Shown here: one piece after another, positions 22,968-31,206 of the stretch
Numbering within the stretch: the stretch's first letter is position 1
Layout of the letters: every line of letters starts with the position of its first letter
Assembly: GCA_015232855.1 (NCBI GenBank)
Contig: JADFYW010000034.1
Span: forward strand, 1 to 34,561
DNA: 34,561 nucleotides
Direction of reading: 5' to 3'
Source: Fibrobacteria bacterium
GTDB lineage: Bacteria > Fibrobacterota > Fibrobacteria > UBA11236 > JADFYW01
Notes under the pieces: generated by a model
What the model saw: the letters and a program-made list of their open reading frames with translations, nothing else
Databases searched by the model: none
Told to the model about the DNA's origin: nothing
Made by a program: the position numbers and the translations under genes

Positions 22968-25190
22968 ATGGATAAAGAAGCCCAAACTAAACAGCCGCCC
23001 ATCAATATGGGCCTTTTTGCCTCAGCCGAAAAAAACGCGGAACATATTCGCCAGATACTGGAACGGACCACTCTCGACAGACAGCTTAACCTCAGGGTAA
23101 AAAACCTCGAGCATTGCTCTAAGGTACGCCAGAATTTGAATAAGGCCCTTAAAACCCAGGAAATGCAAGTGTTAAGCAAAAAGACCGATGTCTGTGCGGT
23201 CTGTGATTGTGAAATAGCTCTGGCTATTTTTTCTCTTGGCGATGATGTTGAGAAATATGCCCTGCATCTGGCTTCCCTTAAGCTTATAACCAAAGTAAAT
23301 GTGGTTATCTCCCTGGTGATGGAAAATGCCAAAGAGCTGTTTGAGAACCGCCAGCTCGAAATTGTGGCTGATAATATTCTCCAGATGCCTGTCTGGGATG
23401 CCGACATTGCCAAAGTTATTAAAACTGCCATCACCACTATCCGTATCGAACAATCAAAAAAATCAAAAGGGGCCGCTTTTCATCGCAGTCCCCAGAGTCT
23501 TGGCTCTATCCTGGTTGAAAACAGTATCATCACGGCCCTGGAACTGAAGACCGCGCTGGATCACCAGAAAAAGACCACCGGCATGCTGCTGGGGGATGCC
23601 CTGGTTGCCCTTGGATATATCGATGAACATCAGAAGACCCGGTTTCTGGCGAGCCAGATGGGGGTCCCCATGGCCATACCCCGCCAGTATGCCTCAGCTG
23701 ATGTAAATGTTGTTTCTCTGGTCCCCGAGCATATCGCAAGGGCCCATATGTGTCTGGCAGTAGAGAAAAAAGAGGATATACTCACGGTCGCTATGCTTGA
23801 TGTTAACAATATCCGTGTGCTTGATAGTTTACGGGACCATACTGATTGTGAGATACGGCCGATTCTTGGTACCAAGCATGAAATAGGAATTGCTATCGAG
23901 CGCTATTATGCCGATATCACCACACAACGGGATGCTGCTGATCTTATGGAAGATCTGGAAGCGGATGTTGAAATTTTAAAAACCGAAGCGGAGGACCTCG
24001 ACCCGGAAAAGGCTGCGGCCGAAGGGGCAGAACTTGGTATTATCAAGCTGGTGAATATGCTCTTTGCCAATGCAATTCGTGATCGGGCAAGTGATATTCA
24101 TATTGAGCCGGGAGAGACGGACCTGCAGATTCGTTATCGTATTGATGGAGAGCTGCGTCGTATGATGAGCCCTCCCAAACACAGTCATCAGGCCATCACC
24201 ACCCGTATCAAGATTCTGTCAGACCTCAACATAGCAGAACGACGGCTTCCCCAGGACGGGCGCATGGTGGTTCGTATTGGTAAACGACAGGTGGACTTGC
24301 GTGTATCGGTTTTACCCACTATCCATGGCGAAAAAGTGGTCATGCGTATTCTCGATAAAGAGGCTTTTAAGTCGAGCATGAATAACCTGGGTTTTGAGGC
24401 CCACGAGATGAAAATTTTCAAGGATAATATTGCACGGCCCTATGGCATGGTTATTGTTACCGGTCCTACGGGTTCGGGTAAATCAACTACGCTCTACTCG
24501 GCGCTGGAGTCGGTAAAGAGCATTGCCACCAATATCATTACCGTAGAAGATCCGGTGGAGTTTCATATGGAAGGCATTAACCAGGTACATGTCAACAGTG
24601 CTATCGGTCTTACCTTTGCAGCGGCCTTGCGCTCTATCCTTCGTCAGGACCCCGACACAATTCTTATCGGTGAGATTCGTGACGGTGAGACGGCGGATAT
24701 CGCAATCAAGATGGCGTTAACCGGGCATATGGTATTCTCTACTTTGCATACCAATGATGCATCAAGTGCGGTCACGCGTTTTGTGGATATTGGCATACCG
24801 CCTCTGCTGTTAACTTCTTCTTTAAACCTGATTATTGCCCAGCGCCTGGTACGGACTATTTGCGGGAACTGCAAAATTGAGTATATACCGGAACCGGAAG
24901 TACTGGAACAGCTTAATCTGAGTGCCGAAGAAAAGCAGCACAAGTTTTACAAGGGTGAAGGTTGTGTAGCCTGTAACGGAACGGGCTATAAAGGACGAAC
25001 CGGATTATTTGAAATGCTCCAGGTCACCAAAGAGATGCGGAAGCTTATTTTAAAAAGTGCCTCCAGCCAGGAAATTCAGGACCTTGCGGTTCAGGAAGGT
25101 ATGAAGACCCTCCGGCAGTCTGGTATCGAACAGATGCTTGCTGGGAACACCACCATTGAGCAGGTGCTTGCCGTTACTACATTGGGGTAG
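22968..25190 (+). CDS. pilB: PilB, type IV pilus extension ATPase with N-terminal extension
   Basis: 740 residues, longer than usual PilB (about 560-580). Residues about 180-330 are the MshEN/GspE N-terminal domain (LGSILVENSIITALELKTALDHQ, then LGYIDEHQKTRFLASQMGVP). In several PilB/GspE proteins this domain binds c-di-GMP. The ATPase core has Walker A GPTGSGKST at residues 499-507 (K505), Walker B DTILIGEIRDGET, and the Asp and His boxes (TVEDPVEF, STLHTND). A zinc site with two Cys pairs is present (CGNC and GCVACNGTGYKGRTGLFE). The first roughly 165 residues are extra. They end with a pattern (VVISLVMENAKE...DNILQMPVWDADIAKVIKTAI) like the second half of a receiver domain, without the phospho-acceptor signature. 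PilB powers pilin polymerisation at PilC. Confidence 0.94.
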   Translation: MDKEAQTKQPPINMGLFASAEKNAEHIRQILERTTLDRQLNLRVKNLEHCSKVRQNLNKALKTQEMQVLSKKTDVCAVCDCEIALAIFSLGDDVEKYALHLASLKLITKVNVVISLVMENAKELFENRQLEIVADNILQMPVWDADIAKVIKTAITTIRIEQSKKSKGAAFHRSPQSLGSILVENSIITALELKTALDHQKKTTGMLLGDALVALGYIDEHQKTRFLASQMGVPMAIPRQYASADVNVVSLVPEHIARAHMCLAVEKKEDILTVAMLDVNNIRVLDSLRDHTDCEIRPILGTKHEIGIAIERYYADITTQRDAADLMEDLEADVEILKTEAEDLDPEKAAAEGAELGIIKLVNMLFANAIRDRASDIHIEPGETDLQIRYRIDGELRRMMSPPKHSHQAITTRIKILSDLNIAERRLPQDGRMVVRIGKRQVDLRVSVLPTIHGEKVVMRILDKEAFKSSMNNLGFEAHEMKIFKDNIARPYGMVIVTGPTGSGKSTTLYSALESVKSIATNIITVEDPVEFHMEGINQVHVNSAIGLTFAAALRSILRQDPDTILIGEIRDGETADIAIKMALTGHMVFSTLHTNDASSAVTRFVDIGIPPLLLTSSLNLIIAQRLVRTICGNCKIEYIPEPEVLEQLNLSAEEKQHKFYKGEGCVACNGTGYKGRTGLFEMLQVTKEMRKLILKSASSQEIQDLAVQEGMKTLRQSGIEQMLAGNTTIEQVLAVTTLG

Positions 25191-25240
25191 CCTGTTCAAG
25201 TACAGCCGGAAAATAATTAAGATGGATATCTATTCAGTAT

Positions 25241-25329
25241 TGACCTAAATAATTGAAACCGTCTTTTTTTTGTAATTTCAACAACTTTTTTAAAATGCAA
25301 AAACCGAGACGGTTTCAATTATTTTGGAC
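25241..25329. repeat. Paired-arm inverted repeat / bidirectional terminator between pilB and pilT2
   Basis: Arms at 25241-25263 and 25307-25329 match in inverted orientation at 21 of 23 positions. The inner 16 (AATAATTGAAACCGTC / GACGGTTTCAATTATT) are perfect. Weaker T-run/A-run pairing continues into the 43-nt centre. Genes on both sides point toward it, and each arm is followed by T-rich sequence on the strand leaving the gene, so it can end transcription from both directions. It may also be a small non-autonomous repeat element. Confidence 0.75.
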
Positions 25330-25389
25330 AAGTCTGGTGTCAATGTGGTTTTTCTGAAAAAATAAGCCTTTTTTCTTTTTACCGCAAAA

Positions 25390-26457
25390 TTACCCGATAG
25401 CCATCTTAAGCCGGAGGTCATTGGGGCTGGTGGCGTTTTGCAGGGCTACTTCTTTGGTGATAAGTTCCTGTTCATACAGGTCTAAAAGGGTCTGGTCAAA
25501 AGTGACTGATCCATACTGTTCACGGCCTTTGGCCATGTTATCGAGCATGCTACCTCCCTGAAGGGGATCCATGATGTACTCGGAGATAGCGGCGTTGACC
25601 ACCATAATTTCAGGAGCCATTACCCTCCCCTTGCCGTCTGCCCGGGGTAAAAGACGCTGGGATATTACTGCAGCCAGGTTCTGGGACAGTTGCAGGCGAA
25701 TCTGCTTTTCCTGGTTTGTAGGGAAGGCATCCACTAGGCGGTTGATGGTTTCTTTACAATCCGCCGTATGCAGGGTTGAGAGTACCAGGTGACCGGATTC
25801 AGCCGCTGTGAGTGCTGTCGCCATGGTGTCGACATCCCGCATTTCTCCAACGAGAATAACATTCGGGTCCTGCCGGAGTACGCCTTTTAAAGCACGGGAA
25901 AAGCTCTGGGTGTCTACGCTCACTTCGCGCTGGTTGATTGAGCTCTTCTGGTCGCGGTGCAGGAATTCAATGGGGTCCTCAAGGGTAACGATATGGCATT
26001 GTTTATTTTCGTTTATGAAGCGAATCATGGCCGCCAGGGTCGATGATTTGCCGCTGCCCACAACGCCGGTTACCAGTACCAGGCCGCGATGGAGCGTGGC
26101 AATTTTTTTGGCTACTTCGGGTACCCGCAGTTCTTCGAGACTGGGTACATTAAAAGGGATGATACGCATTATAATAGAAACGGTGCCGCGCTGTTTAAAT
26201 ACATTCACCCGGAAACGGCACATGCCCGGCAGACTGTAAGAAGAGTCTGCTTCCTGGTTTTCGACAAAGCGGGCCCAGGCTTCAGGTCCCAGTACTTTTT
26301 TGGCCATGTCTTCGGTGTCTTCTGCGGAGAGTTCCGGCAGATCGGTGGGGATAAGTTCTCCCTGGAAGCGTTGCAGGGGAGGCCTGCGTACTTTAAAATG
26401 GATATCTGAAACACCTTCTTTAACCAGACCCCTGAGTAATTCTTCAACATTTTCCAT
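25390..26457 (-). CDS. Second PilT-family ATPase (PilT2/PilU-like)
   Basis: 355 residues on the minus strand. The opening with LVKEGVSDIHFKVRRPP and the end with SPNDLRLKM are typical of PilT-family motors. Walker A is unusual in its variable part, GVVGSGKSS (residues 131-139, K137). Walker B is NVILVGEMRD. His and Asp boxes are present (TLEDPIEFLH, STLHTAD). The AIRNLIRE retraction motif is replaced by NAAISEYIMDP, so it is not a simple copy of the first PilT and is closer to PilU or the accessory PilT paralogues of Geobacter- and Myxococcus-like genomes. ATG start with an AGGAAG site. It converges with pilB across a palindromic element. Confidence 0.9.
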   Translation of the reverse strand: MENVEELLRGLVKEGVSDIHFKVRRPPLQRFQGELIPTDLPELSAEDTEDMAKKVLGPEAWARFVENQEADSSYSLPGMCRFRVNVFKQRGTVSIIMRIIPFNVPSLEELRVPEVAKKIATLHRGLVLVTGVVGSGKSSTLAAMIRFINENKQCHIVTLEDPIEFLHRDQKSSINQREVSVDTQSFSRALKGVLRQDPNVILVGEMRDVDTMATALTAAESGHLVLSTLHTADCKETINRLVDAFPTNQEKQIRLQLSQNLAAVISQRLLPRADGKGRVMAPEIMVVNAAISEYIMDPLQGGSMLDNMAKGREQYGSVTFDQTLLDLYEQELITKEVALQNATSPNDLRLKMAIG

Positions 26458-26525
26458 GAGAACTTCCTTTTACTGAGCGCACCATTTAAGTTGCTGTTGT
26501 TAAGCAACCATTCCTTTATAAAAGT

Positions 26526-26553
26526 AAAATATAATGGTGTATTTTTAAATCAA
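26526..26553 (-). promoter_or_regulatory. Possible promoter for pilT2
   Basis: Read on the minus strand, TTGATT (26553-26548) and TATTTT (26531-26526) are 16 nt apart. They lie about 70 nt ahead of the gene start. A small hairpin (GTTGCT 26490-26495 with AGCAAC 26503-26508) would fall in the leader. The AT-rich context makes this a moderate match only. Confidence 0.35.
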
Positions 26554-26702
26554 GCATCAGCTTTTATTGGATAATTCCACCACCAAATAAAGTCATAAAT
26601 ATGAATAACCGATTAAATCAGAAAAAACTGATAAGAATTTATGACATTGACTGATTCCTGATTACTGACACCTACCCCGAATCTATTTATCTTCCCGATC
26701 CT

Positions 26703-27083
26703 ATGACACAACTCTTACTCGTTGGTTTAGGTGGCTTTTTTGGAGCTATTGCCAGGTACGGCATTAGCGTTTTTGTCACAGGTCATTTTCAAGACGCCAA
26801 ACTGCCTTATCATACTCTAACGGCAAATATTATCGGCTGTTTTTTGATCGGGCTTTTATGGGTTGTCTTTGAGAAAGTTTCTTTTGGCGCTGAAGAATTA
26901 AAACTTTTATTCATCACTGGGATTCTCGGGGGTTTTACCACATTTTCTGCCTTCGGAAATGAAACCCTTCTGCTTTTCAAGAAAGGGGAATTGGTAACAG
27001 GTGTCGTATATGTGCTGTTAAGTGTCGTTTGCGGTTTGCTGGCTGTATGGCTTGGACATCGTGCGGGTCAAATGGTAATGTAG
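26703..27083 (+). CDS. crcB: CrcB/Fluc fluoride exporter
   Basis: A 126-residue four-helix inner-membrane protein of the Fluc fluoride-channel family, which works as a dual-topology dimer to release cytoplasmic fluoride. Visible motifs are GGFFGAIARYGIS in the first helix, LTANIIGCFLIG with the conserved Asn in the second, and GGFTTFSAFGNE, the fluoride-pathway Phe and central Na+-site segment, in the third. Length is standard. ATG start at 26703 without a strong binding site. The 9-nt gap to the ABC gene suggests a shared transcript, although no functional link is known. I searched the 245-nt upstream region by eye and did not see a fluoride riboswitch. Confidence 0.95.
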   Translation: MTQLLLVGLGGFFGAIARYGISVFVTGHFQDAKLPYHTLTANIIGCFLIGLLWVVFEKVSFGAEELKLLFITGILGGFTTFSAFGNETLLLFKKGELVTGVVYVLLSVVCGLLAVWLGHRAGQMVM

Positions 27084-27091
27084 GGTAAAAC

Positions 27092-28021
27092 ATGACGAAC
27101 ACCGTAATTACCGTAGAAAAAATAAACAAAAGCTTTGGCGCACTCAAAGCGGTGAATAATCTTAGTTTTAAAGTAAACCGGGCGGAGTGTTTTGGCTTTC
27201 TGGGGCCAAATGGCGCGGGTAAAACCACTTTGATGCAGATGCTGTATGGGGTTGCCCGGAGAGATGATGCTCAGGCATCCACCATGGATGTATTTGGGCT
27301 GGATCCTTATACTCAGGAGTTGGATGTTAAGGCCCTTTGTGGTGTGGTTCCTCAGGAAGATAATCTCGATTCCCAGTTGAATGTGTATCAGAACCTTCTT
27401 ATCTATTCCCGGTTTTATGGCATGGAAACAAAACAGGCCGGAGAGCGCATCGATGAACTGCTTGATTTTCTCGAATTGAGCGAGAAGAAAGATGTGAGAA
27501 TTAAAAAACTCTCTGGCGGTATGAAGCGTCGCCTGGTAATTGCCCGTTCTCTTTTACATCGTCCTAAAATGTTGATTCTGGATGAGCCCACTACAGGGCT
27601 TGACCCCCAGGTACGTCATCTTATTTGGCAAAAAATCAGGGAGCTCAAAAAAGAGGGTGTTACGATTTTGTTGACTACTCATTACATGGATGAGGCTTAT
27701 CAGATATGTGATAATATCCTGATTATGAATCAGGGAAAACGCATCATCGAAGGACCTCCCCGGCGACTTCTGGAAGAAAATATCGAACCCTATGTAATGG
27801 AGACTGCAAAAAGCGGAGATAAAGAGCTGGAGGCTTCCTGGGATACGAATGGTATTCGCAGGGATGAAGTGCAAAATATTCCCCGGTATTATGCTGGAGA
27901 TTTTGCGCGACTCAAAACCCTTGCTAAACAAATGGATACCGATGATATGAATATTCGTCGTACGAATCTTGAAGATCTGTTTTTAAGAATCACCGGAAAG
28001 TGTTTAAATGAAAAACAGTAG
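27092..28021 (+). CDS. ABC transporter ATP-binding protein (NodI/DrrA-like)
   Basis: 309 residues of the ABC-2 exporter ATPase group. Walker A is GPNGAGKTT (residues 38-46), the Q-loop is in GVVPQEDNLDSQL, the signature is LSGGMKRRL, and Walker B is MLILDEPTTGLDP, followed by the H-loop TTHYMDEA. The C-terminal 80 residues are the extension typical of NodI/CcmA-type drug, lipo-oligosaccharide or polysaccharide exporters. The permease gene overlaps by 14 nt, so they are translationally coupled. Rhizobial NodI/NodJ export a lipochitin signal; here the substrate is unknown and no nod genes are present, so I give no symbol. Confidence 0.93.
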   Translation: MTNTVITVEKINKSFGALKAVNNLSFKVNRAECFGFLGPNGAGKTTLMQMLYGVARRDDAQASTMDVFGLDPYTQELDVKALCGVVPQEDNLDSQLNVYQNLLIYSRFYGMETKQAGERIDELLDFLELSEKKDVRIKKLSGGMKRRLVIARSLLHRPKMLILDEPTTGLDPQVRHLIWQKIRELKKEGVTILLTTHYMDEAYQICDNILIMNQGKRIIEGPPRRLLEENIEPYVMETAKSGDKELEASWDTNGIRRDEVQNIPRYYAGDFARLKTLAKQMDTDDMNIRRTNLEDLFLRITGKCLNEKQ

Positions 28022-28787
28022 TCATCCCCCTCTAATAACCCGGCTTTCAAGCGTCTGGTACCGCCACTACCGGGTATATTGTAAAAACTTGTTTAGTAAT
28101 GGCTTTCCTCCTTTTTTGGAGCCACTCATTTTTCTTGCGGGTATAGGTCTTGGTCTTGGTAAATACATTGTCTCCATGGATGGTATTCCTTATATCCAGT
28201 TTCTGGCTACCGGGCTTCTGGTGTCAACAGCTATGTTTACCTCTGCTTTTGAATGTTCCTTTGGTACTTTTATCCGACTTGAGTTTGAAAAAGTGTATAA
28301 TGCCATGTTAGCAGCTCCGATTACCGTTTCAAATCTTTTTGTGGGAGAAATTCTTTGGGCTGGAACAAAGGGCTTTTTCTTTTCTCTGGCTGTATTGTTG
28401 ATTATGCTGGTTTTTGGGGTTATTCCCTTTTCTACCAGCATTTTTGCTCCTTTTGTCGGATTTATCACAGGAGTGATGTTTGCGGTAGTTTCATTGTTTG
28501 TTACCTCTTTTGTTAAAGATATCAACCACCTTAATTTTTATTTTACCGGTTTTCTTTCCCCCATGTTTTTCTTTTCAGGGGCAGTTTTTCCTATTCAAAA
28601 TCTTCCTCCTTATCTTCGGCCTTTTTGTGAAATTTTCCCCCTTACCCATGTCGTCAGAATGGTAAGAGCTCTTTGTCGGACAAATTTTTCCCCTTATTTA
28701 CTTCTGGATTTACTGTATTGTTGTCTGGTAATCCTCATTTTAGGGTTTTTTGCGGTAAAAAGGCTGGAAAAAAGGTTAATTAACTGA
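28008..28787 (+). CDS. ABC-2 type permease (NodJ-like)
   Basis: 259 residues with six predicted transmembrane segments and the ABC-2 membrane fold. Recognised by FLEPLIFLAGIGLGLG in the first helix region, YIQFLATGLLVSTAMFTSAFECSFGTF, and the family segment FLSPMFFFSGAVFPIQNLPPYLRPFCEIFPLTHVVRMVRAL. These match the NodJ/CcmB-like branch of ABC-2 permeases. It pairs with the ATPase whose gene overlaps its start by 14 nt. Together they would export a hydrophobic or glycan-linked substrate across the inner membrane. The basic tail AVKRLEKRLIN is cytoplasmic. Confidence 0.92.
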   Translation: MKNSSHPPLITRLSSVWYRHYRVYCKNLFSNGFPPFLEPLIFLAGIGLGLGKYIVSMDGIPYIQFLATGLLVSTAMFTSAFECSFGTFIRLEFEKVYNAMLAAPITVSNLFVGEILWAGTKGFFFSLAVLLIMLVFGVIPFSTSIFAPFVGFITGVMFAVVSLFVTSFVKDINHLNFYFTGFLSPMFFFSGAVFPIQNLPPYLRPFCEIFPLTHVVRMVRALCRTNFSPYLLLDLLYCCLVILILGFFAVKRLEKRLIN

Positions 28788-28875
28788 AAATTAGCGTTAT
28801 TTCGTAATACGAATAATTTATCTTTCGGGTAGGATCTGGGAAGTTGGATTTTAATAAAGGTATGAGAAAACCAAA

Positions 28876-31188
28876 ATGAGGAATGACAGCAACATTCGTA
28901 ATAATGTTCAATGGCTTCTGGCATTATGTTGCTTTGCCTGTGCACCGGTTTTTACCCGGGTAGCCCTGGGTATAGAACAACATTTTCACCAGATTGACCT
29001 TATGGGCTTTCTTTCCGATTTCATGGTAAGTTTGGTTGCGGTATTTATTTTCTTTTTACTTTTAAAACTATCAAGGTTTCTTGCTCTTCCTTTCCTGGTC
29101 CTCTGGCTGTTGTTTCATTACTCTAATTATGAACATGTGGGTATCAATGGTGATCTGGTATCGTTACTCTATGTGAAATATATCTTCAGTCCTACGTTTT
29201 TAATGGGCTCTGGTCTTGTCGTTTCGAATTACTTACTGCTCTTTGCCGTCTTTCTGGGTTCATTTTTGGTTTATACAATTAAGCCGGTTAAGTTCACAAA
29301 GTCGGTGGTGGTGACAACTATTCTTCTTTTTGGTGTACTTCTCTTCACGACGGTTACTGGCGCTTCTGTGCTTGATCGGCGCTGGCGGGCGAACAATGTT
29401 GTGTCAGCCAATACGATAGACCTGTTCGCGATTAATTATACCGACTATAAAAAGGCTCCCCTGGATAGTTTATTATACCGGAAATTGGTAAAACAGGATC
29501 TGGCAGGAGAAAAACAGGTTCCCTATCATAAAGGACGTCGTCCTAAAAATGTGCTGATTGTGGTTGTTGAAGGTGTTACCGGTGGTGCCCTTCCTTCTGT
29601 ACGAAAACACCATGATGTATCCTGGGATATTTCTCTTCCACTGCTCGATAGTATTGCTTCAGATAATATCAGTTACAGAAATTTTATTTCTCATCAGCGT
29701 CAGACCAATCGTGGGCTCTTTTCTATTTTTTCCGGAAGTTATCCCAAACTCAATTCCACTACGCCTAAAATGACGGAATATATCAGCTTCCCCAATCGGG
29801 AAACGCTGCCCCGGTTTCTTTCCAAACGAGGGTATCGCACCGTATATATGCAAGCCTCTCCACTACCTTATATGCTAAAAGATATCTTTATGAAAAAAGC
29901 AGGTTTTGATGAAATTTATGGCAGAGACTGGTTTAAATATCATTATTCAACCAGATATTGGGGCGTAGATGACAAATCTTTTTTTGAACAGGCTGCTGCC
30001 CATATAGAATCTTTTTCTGGTAAAGTTGAGCCATGGTTCATGACCATGCTCACCGTGGGGACCCACCATCCCCTTGATAATATTCCTGAAAATTATCGTG
30101 TGATTCCAGGAGAATCAAATAAACAGCGTATTTATTCATATCTTGATGAAGCCCTCCAGAGCTTTTTTGCCCGTCTTAAAGATAAAGGTATCCTTGAAAA
30201 TACACTCGTTCTCGTTACTTCTGACGAAGCCCAGGCGGTTAAGGCTTACGAGACGTCTTCAGGAGAGAGGCTGAGTGAGCAATGGGGGATGCTGACCGTA
30301 CTGCACCCTTCAGGTAAACAGAAGGTTTTTACTGATAAATATTGCCAACGCGATTTAGCCCTTTCGGTTATTGATTATCTGGGGATGAATACGGAAGAAG
30401 CTCCTTTCGAAGGCCGGAGTGTGTTTCGCAGCTATACCTCTGGCCGGGATATTTATTTTTCGAATACCTATGGGCACGTTACGGGGCGGTTTACCGCAAA
30501 CAATGAACTTGATGTATGTACTGAAAATCTCAGCCACTGCGAAAAATACAGCGTTGAATCAGGAAAACTCTTTGCCAACCACCGCGATTTTCTCCGGGTA
30601 CTTTCTAGTGAAGAAAAAGATGACTTCGCCCGTCTGGCCTGGATGAGTAATAATGATATTGCCGGGTTTGATACCGCCCGTTCTATCGAGTTTAATTTTT
30701 ATTCCGGCAGAATTCGACCTATCAAAATGGGGCACCAGGAAAATATCCTGGCGGGTCAGTTTTTTACCCTGCCCGAAAATACTGAAGTGACTGTCAGTTT
30801 AAAGGGGCGTATCCTTAAGGGTAAAAAAAGCAATGTCTATATTAAGCATGATATATATGGCAAGGCTGAAAAAAGTAAAGTTGTAAAATATGTTTACAAT
30901 ACCCTTAGTCCGGGCGAAGAATTTTCCACCACGTATCAGTTTTATAACACCAGAAACTGGTATCATACAGAGTTCAGGGTAACCGCTGAGGTGGTTAAGG
31001 GCACAAATGCAAAACTCATTATCGATGAGGCCCTCCTGAAATACACACGCCGGTCCGCTTCGCCTGAAGAGCGGAAAGCTGCCATGGTCCGTTTTGAGCG
31101 GGAAGTGGGTCGGGATTTGGGGGCGCACCTGGTTGTGAAGCCAGTAGCCTCTGATCTTAAGATTGCCCATGGTCATTCAAATAATTAA
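28876..31188 (+). CDS. LtaS/OpgB-like membrane sulfatase-fold phosphoglycerol transferase homologue
   Basis: 770 residues. About five transmembrane helices (about 10-31, 45-64, 66-82, 110-134, 143-163) precede an extracytoplasmic alkaline-phosphatase-superfamily domain (about 224-500). Catalytic equivalents are E232 in VVVEGVTGG, nucleophile T277 in HQRQTNRGLFSIFSG, and His397/His398 in TVGTHHPLD. The usual second metal motif T-S-D-H-G is here TSDEAQ (D450-E451), so the His ligand is lost or changed. Residues about 600-770 are a beta-rich C-terminal domain not normal for LtaS, possibly carbohydrate binding. Relatives transfer phosphoglycerol or phosphoethanolamine from lipids onto glycans. 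In a Gram-negative cell the acceptor could be a periplasmic or surface polysaccharide, perhaps that moved by the ABC exporter upstream (88 nt away); this is inference. Confidence 0.82.
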   Translation: MRNDSNIRNNVQWLLALCCFACAPVFTRVALGIEQHFHQIDLMGFLSDFMVSLVAVFIFFLLLKLSRFLALPFLVLWLLFHYSNYEHVGINGDLVSLLYVKYIFSPTFLMGSGLVVSNYLLLFAVFLGSFLVYTIKPVKFTKSVVVTTILLFGVLLFTTVTGASVLDRRWRANNVVSANTIDLFAINYTDYKKAPLDSLLYRKLVKQDLAGEKQVPYHKGRRPKNVLIVVVEGVTGGALPSVRKHHDVSWDISLPLLDSIASDNISYRNFISHQRQTNRGLFSIFSGSYPKLNSTTPKMTEYISFPNRETLPRFLSKRGYRTVYMQASPLPYMLKDIFMKKAGFDEIYGRDWFKYHYSTRYWGVDDKSFFEQAAAHIESFSGKVEPWFMTMLTVGTHHPLDNIPENYRVIPGESNKQRIYSYLDEALQSFFARLKDKGILENTLVLVTSDEAQAVKAYETSSGERLSEQWGMLTVLHPSGKQKVFTDKYCQRDLALSVIDYLGMNTEEAPFEGRSVFRSYTSGRDIYFSNTYGHVTGRFTANNELDVCTENLSHCEKYSVESGKLFANHRDFLRVLSSEEKDDFARLAWMSNNDIAGFDTARSIEFNFYSGRIRPIKMGHQENILAGQFFTLPENTEVTVSLKGRILKGKKSNVYIKHDIYGKAEKSKVVKYVYNTLSPGEEFSTTYQFYNTRNWYHTEFRVTAEVVKGTNAKLIIDEALLKYTRRSASPEERKAAMVRFEREVGRDLGAHLVVKPVASDLKIAHGHSNN

Positions 31189-31206
31189 CAATAACGGGTA
31201 TACAAG

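Noticed and set aside
26647-26675. Promoter TTGACT ahead of crcB
   Set aside because: No -10-like hexamer at 15-19 nt; the expected position reads ACCTAC.
26458-26702. Fluoride riboswitch ahead of crcB
   Set aside because: I looked for the conserved GGNGAUGG-type and CUGAUG-type segments of the crcB motif and did not find them in the plus strand.
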